From the NCBI GenBank assembly GCA_003345595.1, contig PRDI01000022.1, positions 1-34,299 of the forward strand: DNA of 34,299 nt, in the 5' to 3' direction. Below the pieces are notes generated by a model. It saw only the letters and a list, made by a program, of their open reading frames with translations, ran no database searches and was not told the origin of the DNA. The translations under genes were made by a program, and so were the position numbers. This document shows positions 23,698 through 31,284 of the stretch, piece by piece (positions within the stretch are counted from its first letter, which is position 1; each line of letters opens with the position of its first letter). The stretch is from Candidatus Thorarchaeota archaeon. GTDB taxonomy: Archaea; Asgardarchaeota; Thorarchaeia; Thorarchaeales; Thorarchaeaceae.

Positions 23698-25005
23698 TTA
23701 ACGTTTCTTCAGGACGAAATATGCAGCTGCTACCACGGCAACAACAACGATTCCTGCTGCCAAGACTGGCCATGACAGAATCTCTCCTTGCGTCACCTGT
23801 GAGATCTCAAAGATTGTCACGTAGGCCTGCCACTTCAACTCCTCATCTTGTGTCGTCATGTTCACCGTGTCTACATCGTACGAAACGTACAGGAGGTCCC
23901 CATGGAGCATCACCCATGGTCTTCCTGCCTTCTTGTCACCCATGTAGACGAAATCCGTGATTGGTAAGTCATGTATGATGTTCCAGTCGCGGTCGAATAC
24001 TGCGAGGTGCACATTCGGGTAGACTGGGAAGAAGGTTGGACTACTTCTCGTGCTCGTGTCCAAGTAGGCTACATAGAAACGCTCCCCATCAAAGACCATC
24101 CCTTGCGACCAATGGGCATGTGGTATCAGGCTCTTGTTCCCAAGGAAGTTCCAGTCGCTATCGTACCTCATCAACACCAAGCCACCAAAATAAGAGTTGG
24201 CCGACACGTAGTAGTAGATGCCGTCCACAAAGAGGATGGAGGACCCGCAGATATGTGGAGTGTCATCAAGGGTGATGTTTCCCAGAGGCTCGAGGTCGGC
24301 AGTGAAGAAGTGGTGACGAGTCCAATTCCCTAGTTGCCAGATTCCCGAGGGGCTGTATTGGCCACTGACATCAAGCTTCCCGTTGATGTAGGCAACCATC
24401 GGATCGGTGTTTCCCTCATTCGGTTCAGGAAGTGTGACATAGATTTCTTTCAGTCGCGTCCAGTTGAAGGCGTCGTATTTGACTATTCGCCAGCCGTAGG
24501 GGTCGCCTGCGTTCTGTGATATGAAGACATAGTAATATGTGCTGTCCACCATGAATGAGCCTGAATCGCCTGCCTCACTCGAATTGACGTACCATTCGAG
24601 GACGCCAGTCTTTCCGGTTTCCTGCATTTCCAGATTGTACTCTTTGTAGGCGTATCCAGCTCCCAGAGATGTGTTCGGTACTAGGCTGGCTTTCGTTCCA
24701 AATGAAACAACAAAACGGTCAGTTGCGGGAACGTAGTTGATGCGAGCAAAGCTGCCAGTCAGGAACTGTTCATCCGGCGTTACTTGAACAGTACGTACAA
24801 ACACGATAGATGGTTGCTGAGCCAGCACAGCTCCGTACGTCGAGGATCTACACTCGGCCAAGGGTAGCGATACCAATACGATGAACGACAGAGCCAGTAT
24901 CATCATTCCTTTCCGTCTTGACAGCCTGCGTGCGTGCATCATCAGCCGATAGGCTCGTTTCCGCTTGGCGTTCTCCAGAGCTTCAGCCACTGTGTCATAC
25001 CCCAA
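23698..25005 (-). CDS. Surface beta-propeller protein with C-terminal anchor
   Basis: This 435-residue protein has a basic N-terminus, a signal/anchor helix (MMILALSFIVLVSLPLA), an extracellular domain and a C-terminal helix (SWPVLAAGIVVVAVVAAAYFVL) ending KKR. The domain is a succession of four-stranded blades with motifs such as YYYVFISQNAGDPYGWRIVKYD, ILFVDGIYYYVSANS, MRYDSDWNFLGN and VFDRDWNIIHDLP. This is the look of five- to seven-bladed propellers (GH43/68-like or Kelch-like). Catalytic residues are not assignable. Several sequons (NSS, NWT, NIT, NKS, NMT) support export and glycosylation. TTG 25005 lies about 38 bp after a minus-strand TATA-like GTTTTATCTC. Confidence 0.7.
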   Translation of the reverse strand: MGYDTVAEALENAKRKRAYRLMMHARRLSRRKGMMILALSFIVLVSLPLAECRSSTYGAVLAQQPSIVFVRTVQVTPDEQFLTGSFARINYVPATDRFVVSFGTKASLVPNTSLGAGYAYKEYNLEMQETGKTGVLEWYVNSSEAGDSGSFMVDSTYYYVFISQNAGDPYGWRIVKYDAFNWTRLKEIYVTLPEPNEGNTDPMVAYINGKLDVSGQYSPSGIWQLGNWTRHHFFTADLEPLGNITLDDTPHICGSSILFVDGIYYYVSANSYFGGLVLMRYDSDWNFLGNKSLIPHAHWSQGMVFDGERFYVAYLDTSTRSSPTFFPVYPNVHLAVFDRDWNIIHDLPITDFVYMGDKKAGRPWVMLHGDLLYVSYDVDTVNMTTQDEELKWQAYVTIFEISQVTQGEILSWPVLAAGIVVVAVVAAAYFVLKKR

Positions 25006-25162
25006 AAGCGTCTACGATACTGTAGCGGGACTGCTCTTCAGAGATAAAACCCTTGTCGGATTTCGCCGCTGTCAGATGGGGAGAACGCGTGCAACTGAAG
25101 AGGAACCACCAAGTCGGACCCACTCTCACTCGAATATCTAGTATGACTAGGTGATGAAAGAC

Positions 25163-25170
25163 TCTTATAG
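25163..25170 (+). promoter_or_regulatory. TATA box of the winged-helix/CPBP fusion gene
   Basis: TCTTATAG, preceded by GAAAGA (BRE-like), is about 50 bp before GTG 25217. That predicts a leader near 24 bases. A divergent TATA-like box at about 25040-25050 serves the propeller gene. Confidence 0.45.
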
Positions 25171-25216
25171 CGACCTGCCTAGCTCTTGAGTCAGGATTTA
25201 GCAACTGACAACGGGT

Positions 25217-27262
25217 GTGAAGAGAAGAGTGGTGGCAAAAGCAGGGGCCATGGCGATACCATATGGCGTGTCTCTTGAGGGCCTCATCAATGTCATACGC
25301 GCCTGGAATCGGGCACAGGGATATGCAAGACCTCTGAAGGCAGAGCAGGTCGCAGAACGGATAGAAACCGGTGCTAAGATCGCGAGTAGAGCGAAGGTAG
25401 TATGCAATCAGAGTTCATTCCTGATACAGCTCGGGGTTTTGGTGAAAGAGGGCCAATCGAATCGCCTCACCGAAGCCGGGCAGGAAGTGGCCCGTGCCGC
25501 AGACTCCCCGCTTCAGGAGGAATTCAACAGTCTGATGAAGAAACTGATTCTTGAGTGGAAGCAGGTACAGCCTCTGATTGAGTTCGTGCGTAATAGAGGA
25601 AAGGTTTCAAGAGGTGAAATGTTCGACCGGGTCCTTGAGGAAGCCAAGAAGTCGAAGAGTACTACCAATGCTGTAATGGGCGGCAACACGTTTGTTGAAC
25701 TCCTTCAGCGGGCAGGAATCCTGGTAGCGGAAGATGACTCTGTGAGCCTAGCAGGCGGACTTCCTCGTGCCGCGGTGAAACCGTTGACACCTGAGGTGTC
25801 TAGAACTGTAGAAACACCCGAGGCGCTCAGACCAGAGGAAGTGCCCGAAACCCCCGAAGCAGTAGAAACACCCGAGATTCCCGAGGTTCTAGAAACATGC
25901 GAGGTTGCCACACCAGAAGAGGTTCCTGAGACCCTCAAACCTGTGGAAACAGTTGGGGGTCCCACGTCAGAGGAAGCACCTGAGGTTTCCAAACCCGTAG
26001 AGGTACCGGCGTCCTCCGAAGCTGTGGAAGCACCTGAGGTCATCAAGCCTGTAGAAACACCTGAGGCGCCTGCACCAGAAGAGGCGCCTGAGATTATCAA
26101 ACCTGTCGAGGGACCTGAGGAGCCCACACCAGAGAAAACACCCGAGGCCGCCATGCCGGAAGAAGTGCCGGAGGTTTCCACGCCAGAAGAGGCCCTCGAG
26201 ATTCCGACACCAGAGGAAGAACCCGAGGCTCCCACGCCAGAAGAAGCACCTGAGGCCCTCAAACCTGTGGAGGAACCTGAACCCGCCAAAGCTGTAGAGG
26301 AAGCCGAGGTCTCCACAAAAGAGGAAGCGCCTGAAGTTCCCAAACCTGCAGAAACACCTGAGGAGCCCACACCAGAAAAAGATCCTGAGGCCCCCACACG
26401 AAAAGAGGCGCCCGAGATTTCCAAACCGGTAGAGGTAGCTGAGGAGCAGAAGCAAGAGAGAGTGGAGGAATCATCTGAAGAGAAAGAACATCGCCTTCCG
26501 GGAGCGAGATACCTGTTGGGGCTGGTTGTGATATATGCTGCAATATACGCCCAGTACATACTACCAAGCATGGGTCTCGTGTTTGACATGCTGTTGGTGT
26601 ATGGAGTCCCGATAGTTGTCATCGGCTATCTCTGGGGTCGTCAGATTCTGCATCGATCTCTGAATAAGATGTATGCAGCGGTGAAGTATGGGTTTGCTTC
26701 CTATGGCGGCTTTACTGCCCTGGGCTATCTGATATCGCTGGTGCTAGTGATCCTGCTTATCCTATTTGACCCATCCTCTCTCAATCTTCTACAAAATCCA
26801 GATCCTGTACTGAACACCACACCTGAGAATGCTTGGCTCCTAGTGTGGCTCTCTTTCATTGTTGTGGGCCCAGCAGAGGAGTTTCTCTTTCGAGGTTTCA
26901 TCTATGGTGGATTACTCAACATGTTCGGCAATCGTCACTGGCTGTCGTTGGCATTTCTATCATCAATCCTCTTCGCAGCGGTTCACCTGTACTATGCGCT
27001 TGACTACGGTATCGTATCAGTGATCATGTTCACTCAACTGATTTCCTTCGGCATGGCAATGGCCGTTTCGTACTACCTTTCTGGAGGAAACCTACTGGTT
27101 CCCGCCTTTATCCATGGTCTATTTGATGCAACCGGATTCCTCACGATTGCCTTTTCATTCGAACTTGGGGCTAGTCTTAGGCTGGACTTTGTCTTTGTCT
27201 CTCTGGCTGTTCTTCTATACGTGTCGCTGCAACGGCTCGGAAGCAGGAAGGTTTCATACTAG
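25217..27262 (+). CDS. Winged-helix-like domain, Pro/Glu repeat linker and CPBP protease fusion
   Basis: The 681-residue product has three parts. Residues 1-183 are soluble and helix-rich, with two winged-helix-like units: ~15-95, including LKAEQVAERIETG and a wing-like LVKEGQSNRLTEAG, and ~105-180, including GKVSRGEMFDRVLEEAKKS and ELLQRAGILVAEDD. Residues ~190-415 are a Pro/Glu/Val/Thr repeat built on units like TPEEAPEVPKPVE. Residues ~430-680 are a polytopic CPBP (Abi) protease with E554-E555-F-L-F-R559, FAAVH590 and H633 in FIHGLFDA. CPBP enzymes cleave proteins within the membrane. The fusion to a DNA-binding-like head through a long extended tether is unusual. The GTG start at 25217 fits a TATA box at 25163. 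It appears monocistronic. Confidence 0.83.
   Translation: MKRRVVAKAGAMAIPYGVSLEGLINVIRAWNRAQGYARPLKAEQVAERIETGAKIASRAKVVCNQSSFLIQLGVLVKEGQSNRLTEAGQEVARAADSPLQEEFNSLMKKLILEWKQVQPLIEFVRNRGKVSRGEMFDRVLEEAKKSKSTTNAVMGGNTFVELLQRAGILVAEDDSVSLAGGLPRAAVKPLTPEVSRTVETPEALRPEEVPETPEAVETPEIPEVLETCEVATPEEVPETLKPVETVGGPTSEEAPEVSKPVEVPASSEAVEAPEVIKPVETPEAPAPEEAPEIIKPVEGPEEPTPEKTPEAAMPEEVPEVSTPEEALEIPTPEEEPEAPTPEEAPEALKPVEEPEPAKAVEEAEVSTKEEAPEVPKPAETPEEPTPEKDPEAPTRKEAPEISKPVEVAEEQKQERVEESSEEKEHRLPGARYLLGLVVIYAAIYAQYILPSMGLVFDMLLVYGVPIVVIGYLWGRQILHRSLNKMYAAVKYGFASYGGFTALGYLISLVLVILLILFDPSSLNLLQNPDPVLNTTPENAWLLVWLSFIVVGPAEEFLFRGFIYGGLLNMFGNRHWLSLAFLSSILFAAVHLYYALDYGIVSVIMFTQLISFGMAMAVSYYLSGGNLLVPAFIHGLFDATGFLTIAFSFELGASLRLDFVFVSLAVLLYVSLQRLGSRKVSY
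25785..26455 (+). repeat. In-gene minisatellite coding the PEVE-type linker
   Basis: About 670 bp of imperfect 30-45-bp repeats encode the Pro/Glu linker of the fusion protein, with recurring words such as CCTGAGG, CCAGAAGAGG and AAACCTGTAGA. Such tracts expand and contract by slippage or recombination, so length variation among strains is likely. The bias creates long antisense open frames (25705-26622 and 25967-26455) that are not genes. Confidence 0.7.
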
Positions 27263-27294
27263 GGACCATTGTGAGCGTAGGTATGACCAAGAAA

Positions 27295-27714
27295 CTACAG
27301 AACAGGACTCTCCGCGTCCTGCTCAAGACGAATCTCTCTGCGAGTTCTCCACCCGCTAAAGGCCATATGCAGGAAGAAGACCGAGGAGACACATATCACT
27401 GCAATTGTGCCCCACACCATGAATGAAACAAGAGGCGAGATGTCCTCAATCGGATAGACCCATTCCCCGCCACCAGTACCCACCCAGACAAGATAGAACA
27501 CCGCATCAGGAACCGTGATAGTGGCTATCAAGAAGGGCGTAAGGAAAACAGAGCCAAAAACCCACGCCGGAAACAATCCGGCCGAAAGACATCTTGATGA
27601 GCAGTAGAAGTTTCGGCCGTCCTTCCAGCGAAATATCTCAATAGGTTTTCCACACCACTTGCAGAGCCGAACAGACTGAGGCTGCTCCCCTTGGCGCGCC
27701 CTTAGAAACCTCAT
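27295..27714 (-). CDS. Zinc-finger membrane protein, hypothetical
   Basis: This 139-residue protein has an N-terminal zinc-ribbon-like site (C18-K-W-C21 and FYC38SSRC42) followed by two membrane helices (GLFPAWVFGSVFLTPFLIATI and FMVWGTIAVICVSSVFFLHMAF) and a charged tail. The FYCSSRC motif resembles the second half of treble-clef or zinc-ribbon domains in archaeal membrane proteins. Function unknown. It is convergent with the fusion gene and 32 bp from it. Confidence 0.65.
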   Translation of the reverse strand: MRFLRARQGEQPQSVRLCKWCGKPIEIFRWKDGRNFYCSSRCLSAGLFPAWVFGSVFLTPFLIATITVPDAVFYLVWVGTGGGEWVYPIEDISPLVSFMVWGTIAVICVSSVFFLHMAFSGWRTRREIRLEQDAESPVL

Positions 27715-27933
27715 CGACTCTTCATAGTACTGGAACGTACTAGAATGTATTGTGCGTCGCTTCTAGGCTTGGACGCCGCCAGCATTATGATGCTGACTTC
27801 TGACCAGATGCATCGGACTCACTTGCCTTCTCGTCGGAGCACCACATATCCACAGATGCGCTCATCTGCCTCTTGCAGGCCACCGTCAATCCCGTAGGGC
27901 TCATGCCCCCAGCTCAATAGGAACTTCAGAGTG

Positions 27934-27985
27934 AAACCCCGAATTGGTCATTCAAATCCATCCCTGGTCACCATCTCTCTCTGCT
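27934..27985 (+). repeat. tRNA-3'-end-like repeat, copy 7
   Basis: AAACCCCGAATT-GGTCA-TTCAAAT-CCATC-CCTGGTC-A-CCA then TCTCTCTCTG. The T loop is canonical and the spacing T-arm + 7 + A + CCA is exact, although the T stem has mismatches. It ends 15 bp before the minus-strand stop at 28001. Confidence 0.6.
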
Positions 27986-28000
27986 TGCATTCGAAACGGC

Positions 28001-28771
28001 TCAATCATCCGAGTCACCTTGAGTCCTTATCTCGTTCCAGACTCGAGAAGCGTGCTTCTTGCAGGTAACCGCATGACGATGCCAACCACCCATTCCAGCC
28101 CTCTTTCCAGACCATGTTCGGAAGTTCTCACTCAATAGTGGAAGACAATGTTGGCTTTCTATGGGTGAACTCAGTGGGACCGCCTTCTTGAACAGACCCA
28201 GCGTGTCCTCCTTGCCGGCAATCCAAAGATCAGCCGGACTCTTGCAGTAGAAATGCGGATTCGACCTGAAGCGAGCCTGATCTTCGTCTGGTGCATGCTC
28301 GAAGCCCTCTTGAGTGAACCACCGTTCGATCTCAAACGCGCCCACAATGTATCCACCCCATTCAGGGTTTACTTGTGGATTGCGAAGAGACTTGTCAATA
28401 CTCCTGTAGTCAAGGGTAGCCAAGAAGAGAAGAATGTCGCCTTGTTGTAGCGATTCGAGTAGTGGTTCGTATCCATATCCTCGTTTCACGTGCCCATAGG
28501 TTCGAAACTTGAAGTCTGGATCGTTGTGAGCCCTCATCCGGGCCAGTTCAGGTATCAGATCTGAAAGACTTGCATTTCTGAACTCCCAGAGGTTTGCGTA
28601 CTTTGAACGAGTGTAGTCGCGCACCCGCAATTCTGCATACGTCGGCAACCGCCTGCAATTCCAACCAACCGCAGGAATCGGAAAGAACACGAAGCTTCTG
28701 TCGGGAAACACCAACCCTCTCATCCCGCCGCTCAACCCGACGTTTATCACTACCAGCTTCAATAGATTCAA
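28001..28771 (-). CDS. Nmad3-like protein (putative nucleotide-modification associated)
   Basis: This 256-residue soluble protein opens with KLVVINVGLSGGMRGLVFPD and continues FVFFPIPAVGW, HNDPDFKFRTYGH, LQQGDILLFLATLDY, GGYIVGAFEIERWF and RFRSNPHFYC. This order recalls Nmad3 (nucleotide modification associated domain 3), a domain found in phage and mobile contexts next to DNA-modification enzymes. I assign it from memory of the family pattern, not a search, so confidence is moderate. No DNA methyltransferase or phage gene is adjacent. The ATG 28771 start gives MNLLKLVV. It is followed by tRNA-like repeat 7. Confidence 0.55.
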   Translation of the reverse strand: MNLLKLVVINVGLSGGMRGLVFPDRSFVFFPIPAVGWNCRRLPTYAELRVRDYTRSKYANLWEFRNASLSDLIPELARMRAHNDPDFKFRTYGHVKRGYGYEPLLESLQQGDILLFLATLDYRSIDKSLRNPQVNPEWGGYIVGAFEIERWFTQEGFEHAPDEDQARFRSNPHFYCKSPADLWIAGKEDTLGLFKKAVPLSSPIESQHCLPLLSENFRTWSGKRAGMGGWHRHAVTCKKHASRVWNEIRTQGDSDD

Positions 28772-29121
28772 CCCTTCTCTTGAAATGGAACACCACAGAG
28801 TGTCTTGAGCCTTACTCTGCCAGTCAAGACAGTGGCGCTCTGCCTAGAAACGGAATTGATCGCCAAACTCGACAGCCCGCCATGACTTATCTTGTGATCT
28901 CGATGAATCATGAAATCAAGATCCACGTACAGATGAGATATCTGCCAGCCAGCTGTGCCACCAGTACATGGAACTCGATGACTTGGTCCGGCTCTTTCGA
29001 GCCAAATGACAACAGCGGCTAACAGCGAGGCTCGCGACAGGTACGTCATAGCCTGTGACCGATGTCAAGGTTTATTAGAAAATGCAGTAGTTCACCATAG
29101 TTAAATGAGGAGCTGATTCCG
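28772..29121. other. Divergent intergenic region
   Basis: No gene is supported. Open frames on both strands in 28590-29050 are not protein-like. A TATA-like TTTATTAG at 29071-29078 precedes the plus-strand gene starting at 29122. No repeat family member is seen here. Confidence 0.5.
29070..29079 (+). promoter_or_regulatory. TATA box of the F420/NADP oxidoreductase-like gene
   Basis: GTTTATTAGA centred near 29074 predicts transcription from about 29100. GAGGAG at 29107-29112 then serves as ribosome site for ATG 29122. Confidence 0.45.
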
Positions 29122-29808
29122 ATGTCCCAGAAAGCAAAGAGAACGAAACAGGTCATTGAGAAGAGAGCAACCATGAGAATCGCGCTGATTGGAATCGGTC
29201 ATGTCGGCAGAGCTCTGGCGGAGCACTGGAGCAAGGCGGGTCATGAGATCTGGCTGGCTAGTGACAGAAAGGATTCACCAAGCGTCGAGGAAGCTCTGAG
29301 GGCACATCCAGACTGGAAGCGTGCAGGTGTGCAGGAAGCGGTGAATCAGGTCGATGCGGTCGTACTTGCGGTTCCTTTTGATGCCGTGTCGAGTGCCATC
29401 TCTGGTGTGCGCTTCGGTGGCAAACTCCTGATCGACTGCACCAATCCAATCGGTCCAGGATTCACCCACGCTCTGAAGAGCGAACGCTCAGGCTCTGAGT
29501 TTGTCCAGGAATTGGTGCCAGATGCACATGTAGTCAAAGCCTTCAACATCTATGGGTATGAGAACCTCGTTCAGGTCCCGCAGGACGGTTCAGGCCGACG
29601 ACCCGTGATGTTAATGGCTGGCAATGATTCCGGTGCCAAGGCAGTGGCTTCGAACCTGATTGCCGACGTCGGTTTTGAAGCAAAAGACACTGGTCCTCTC
29701 AATCAGGCTCTGCATCTGGAGCACATGACTCTGCTCTGGGTCAAGATGGTCAGGAACCAAGGTCATACGTCACATTTCGTATGGGCCTATGTGGAACAGA
29801 AGCCATGA
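29122..29808 (+). CDS. NADP-dependent F420 oxidoreductase-like protein
   Basis: This 228-residue protein has an N-terminal basic extension (about 17 residues; a second ATG at codon 18 could be the start) and then a Rossmann domain of the F420_oxidored (NPDP oxidoreductase, F420-dependent) family: RIALIGIGHVGRALAEHW with G24-x-G26-x-x-G29, AVVLAVPFDAV, and LLIDCTNPIGPGF. Further family segments are VVKAFNIYGYENL and VMLMAGNDSGAKAVASNLIADVGFEAKDTGPL. Known members transfer hydride between NADPH and F420 or act on small substrates. It may work with the F420-dependent enzyme at 1076, but this is inference. Confidence 0.85.
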   Translation: MSQKAKRTKQVIEKRATMRIALIGIGHVGRALAEHWSKAGHEIWLASDRKDSPSVEEALRAHPDWKRAGVQEAVNQVDAVVLAVPFDAVSSAISGVRFGGKLLIDCTNPIGPGFTHALKSERSGSEFVQELVPDAHVVKAFNIYGYENLVQVPQDGSGRRPVMLMAGNDSGAKAVASNLIADVGFEAKDTGPLNQALHLEHMTLLWVKMVRNQGHTSHFVWAYVEQKP

Positions 29809-29973
29809 GGACAGCTTCTTTGAGTCTGAACATCTTGGTAACTAGGAAGCGATATGGCAGCTGACCTTGGCTAGCCCGCCTGCTTCTTGGACCGCCAACA
29901 ATCGCTCCTCGTCAACATTGCTAGTACTCGTCTTCAGAGTGAGGACTCGCCCATCGCTCACCAGCAAGATTGA

Positions 29974-30027
29974 GAAATCTGATATTGGTCCTTCAGATTG
30001 ACCGTCTGCCGCCATCTGATTCTCTGA
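29974..30027 (+). repeat. tRNA-3'-end-like repeat, copy 8
   Basis: AAATCTGATATT-GGTCC-TTCAGAT-TGACC-GTCTGCC-G-CCA then TCTGATTCTCTG. Four of five T-stem pairs form and the spacing to CCA is exact. It lies 28 bp after the stop of the minus-strand gene at 30056, between convergent genes. Confidence 0.6.
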
Positions 30028-30055
30028 AGAGATGCGTTTCTGTTGGTGTGTTTAT

Positions 30056-30613
30056 TCAGATCTTGTGCTTCCGCACGACCTCATCCTGAATGATGCTAAA
30101 GACTCTGTCATACAACGTGCGCCCCTCTATGCCGTCACAGAACTCATAGTACTCCGCCTTTGCCATCAGATAGTCAAAGTACCTTGGAAGGACATCGACC
30201 TTCCTCAGTTTCCGGTCGATACAGAACCTCAGTTTCTTCAGGGCGTTCTCGATGCCCAGGTGTCCACACAGGAACCCGACCTCGAAAATCACGGCATGTG
30301 GAGAGCCCTGCTTTGTGAAGAGAGCTACAATCACATCGGGATTGATCCTATCCAGTATTCCCTCGAACTTGGTGTTGATATCGATAGCAGTGACAGGCCC
30401 CAACTCCTCCATTATGAATACCTGACAACCGGCTCCCCTCAGGCGGTTGGCTAGGCTCTTTCTCGTTTCAAGCTGATCTGGCGGATAGCCTGGCCCGAGG
30501 AGAAGCACGCACACATCTGGCAGGTGCTTCTTGAGCTTGGCACTGAAACTGGTGGCCTCTGCATCCCACTCTTCTCTGGCGGATGTCCCTCTCCCACGAT
30601 TCGTCATATTCAT
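30056..30613 (-). CDS. TIR-like / nucleoside deoxyribosyltransferase-like protein
   Basis: About 185 residues. The core reads DVCVLLLGPGYPPDQLETRKSLANRLRGAGCQVFIMEELG, then ILDRINPDVIVALFTKQGSPHAVIFEVGFLCG. A flavodoxin-like fold with a G-P-x-x-E or S-P-H-x-x-x-E motif resembles nucleoside 2-deoxyribosyltransferases and the related TIR-like nucleotide hydrolases; the Glu in SPHAVIFEVGF would be catalytic. Either activity (nucleoside salvage, or NAD-type hydrolysis in defence) is possible. ATG 30613 or 30607 is the start: a TATA box at 30630-30638 makes 30607 a leaderless start. The frame upstream to 30760 is not protein-like. Confidence 0.55.
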   Translation of the reverse strand: MNMTNRGRGTSAREEWDAEATSFSAKLKKHLPDVCVLLLGPGYPPDQLETRKSLANRLRGAGCQVFIMEELGPVTAIDINTKFEGILDRINPDVIVALFTKQGSPHAVIFEVGFLCGHLGIENALKKLRFCIDRKLRKVDVLPRYFDYLMAKAEYYEFCDGIEGRTLYDRVFSIIQDEVVRKHKI

Positions 30614-30629
30614 TGAACGATTGTCATTG

Positions 30630-30638
30630 ATATTTAAG
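30630..30638 (-). promoter_or_regulatory. TATA box of the TIR/deoxyribosyltransferase-like gene
   Basis: Read on the minus strand this is CTTAAATAT, centred 27 bp before ATG 30607. It supports a leaderless transcript and the short version of the protein. Confidence 0.55.
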
Positions 30639-30751
30639 CACGGACACGAATGTTGGTGCTCAACCCGGACTTTGGAGGGGAACATGTTGGGCGGACAGTC
30701 AAAGGGCCTCATGGCAGATGATACGAACGACTCTGACGCGTTTCTCTTCGC

Positions 30752-30790
30752 AAGTAGCATACATGATACTTAGATTTATAAATGCTACTT
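30752..30790 (+). promoter_or_regulatory. 9-bp inverted repeat framing a TATA box (operator candidate)
   Basis: AAGTAGCAT (30752-30760) and ATGCTACTT (30782-30790) are perfect inverted copies 21 bp apart. Between them lies GATTTATAAAT, a TATA box that can work in either direction, and TACTTAG is also repeated directly at 30767-30773 and 30786-30792. A dimeric regulator covering the TATA box would block transcription. The candidate regulator is the winged-helix protein encoded at 30965, which would then be autoregulated. Confidence 0.5.
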
Positions 30791-30964
30791 AGTAACATAC
30801 GCGTAATCATGCGCGCCGCGTGACAATGCATACACGAGAAGGCCGGATACACACTACATGCAATCACACGCCCCACACACTGCGGTGTCCAGAAACAGAC
30901 TGACAGTCTGCAGCAGAAACCGGAATCTGAGAAACCCTACATAACAAAGGAGAACGGACAGAGG
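30791..30964 (+). other. Leader or spacer before the winged-helix gene
   Basis: About 160 bases separate the operator-like TATA from ATG 30965. A perfect 7-bp stem, CAGACTG-A-CAGTCTG, lies near 30895-30909, and AAAGGAG is found 13-19 bases before the start. No coding frame is apparent. Confidence 0.4.
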
Positions 30965-31279
30965 ATGGACGCTAGAGATGTAATACTTCACCTGTTCGAG
31001 AATGAGAGGCTCCGCAGAGTACTGATTCAGCTGTACGAAGGAAAAAAGTCATTCACGGCACTGAGAGGGGAGGCAAGGGTTGGCAGCAATGCCACTCTGT
31101 CCAGAGACCTCGAATTCCTAGATTCTGCGGGACTGATTGTCAACATATTCCAGAGGACTGACGAAGGATCGTATTCATACTACGAACTGAACTCATACGG
31201 CAAGAGAGTCGCGCAGATTGTCCTCGAACTGGAGAGGACGCTAGACAAGAAACTAGGCGAAACGCTTGTTGCTCAATAG
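30965..31279 (+). CDS. Winged-helix transcriptional regulator (HxlR/ArsR-like)
   Basis: This 104-residue protein is a single winged-helix domain: the opening VILHLFENERLRRVLIQLYE helix, SFTALRGEARVGSNATLSRDLEFLDSAGLI as the helix-turn-helix (recognition helix near NATLSRDLEFLD), a wing with GSYSYYELNSYGKRV, and a C-terminal helix that probably dimerises. The pattern is like HxlR/PadR-type archaeal regulators that sense small molecules or redox state. Upstream lies an inverted repeat around a TATA box. A truncated GNAT gene starts 5 bp after the stop. Confidence 0.8.
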   Translation: MDARDVILHLFENERLRRVLIQLYEGKKSFTALRGEARVGSNATLSRDLEFLDSAGLIVNIFQRTDEGSYSYYELNSYGKRVAQIVLELERTLDKKLGETLVAQ

Positions 31280-31284
31280 GTGCT

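Noticed and set aside
25705..26622. A 305-codon antisense frame rich in Ser/Gly/Ala.
   Set aside because: It is the complement of the Pro/Glu minisatellite; the bias of the repeat keeps the opposite strand open.
289..30027. The short dispersed repeats as a CRISPR array.
   Set aside because: Copies are 1.4 to 11 kb apart, separated by genes, and not identical. No cas genes are present.
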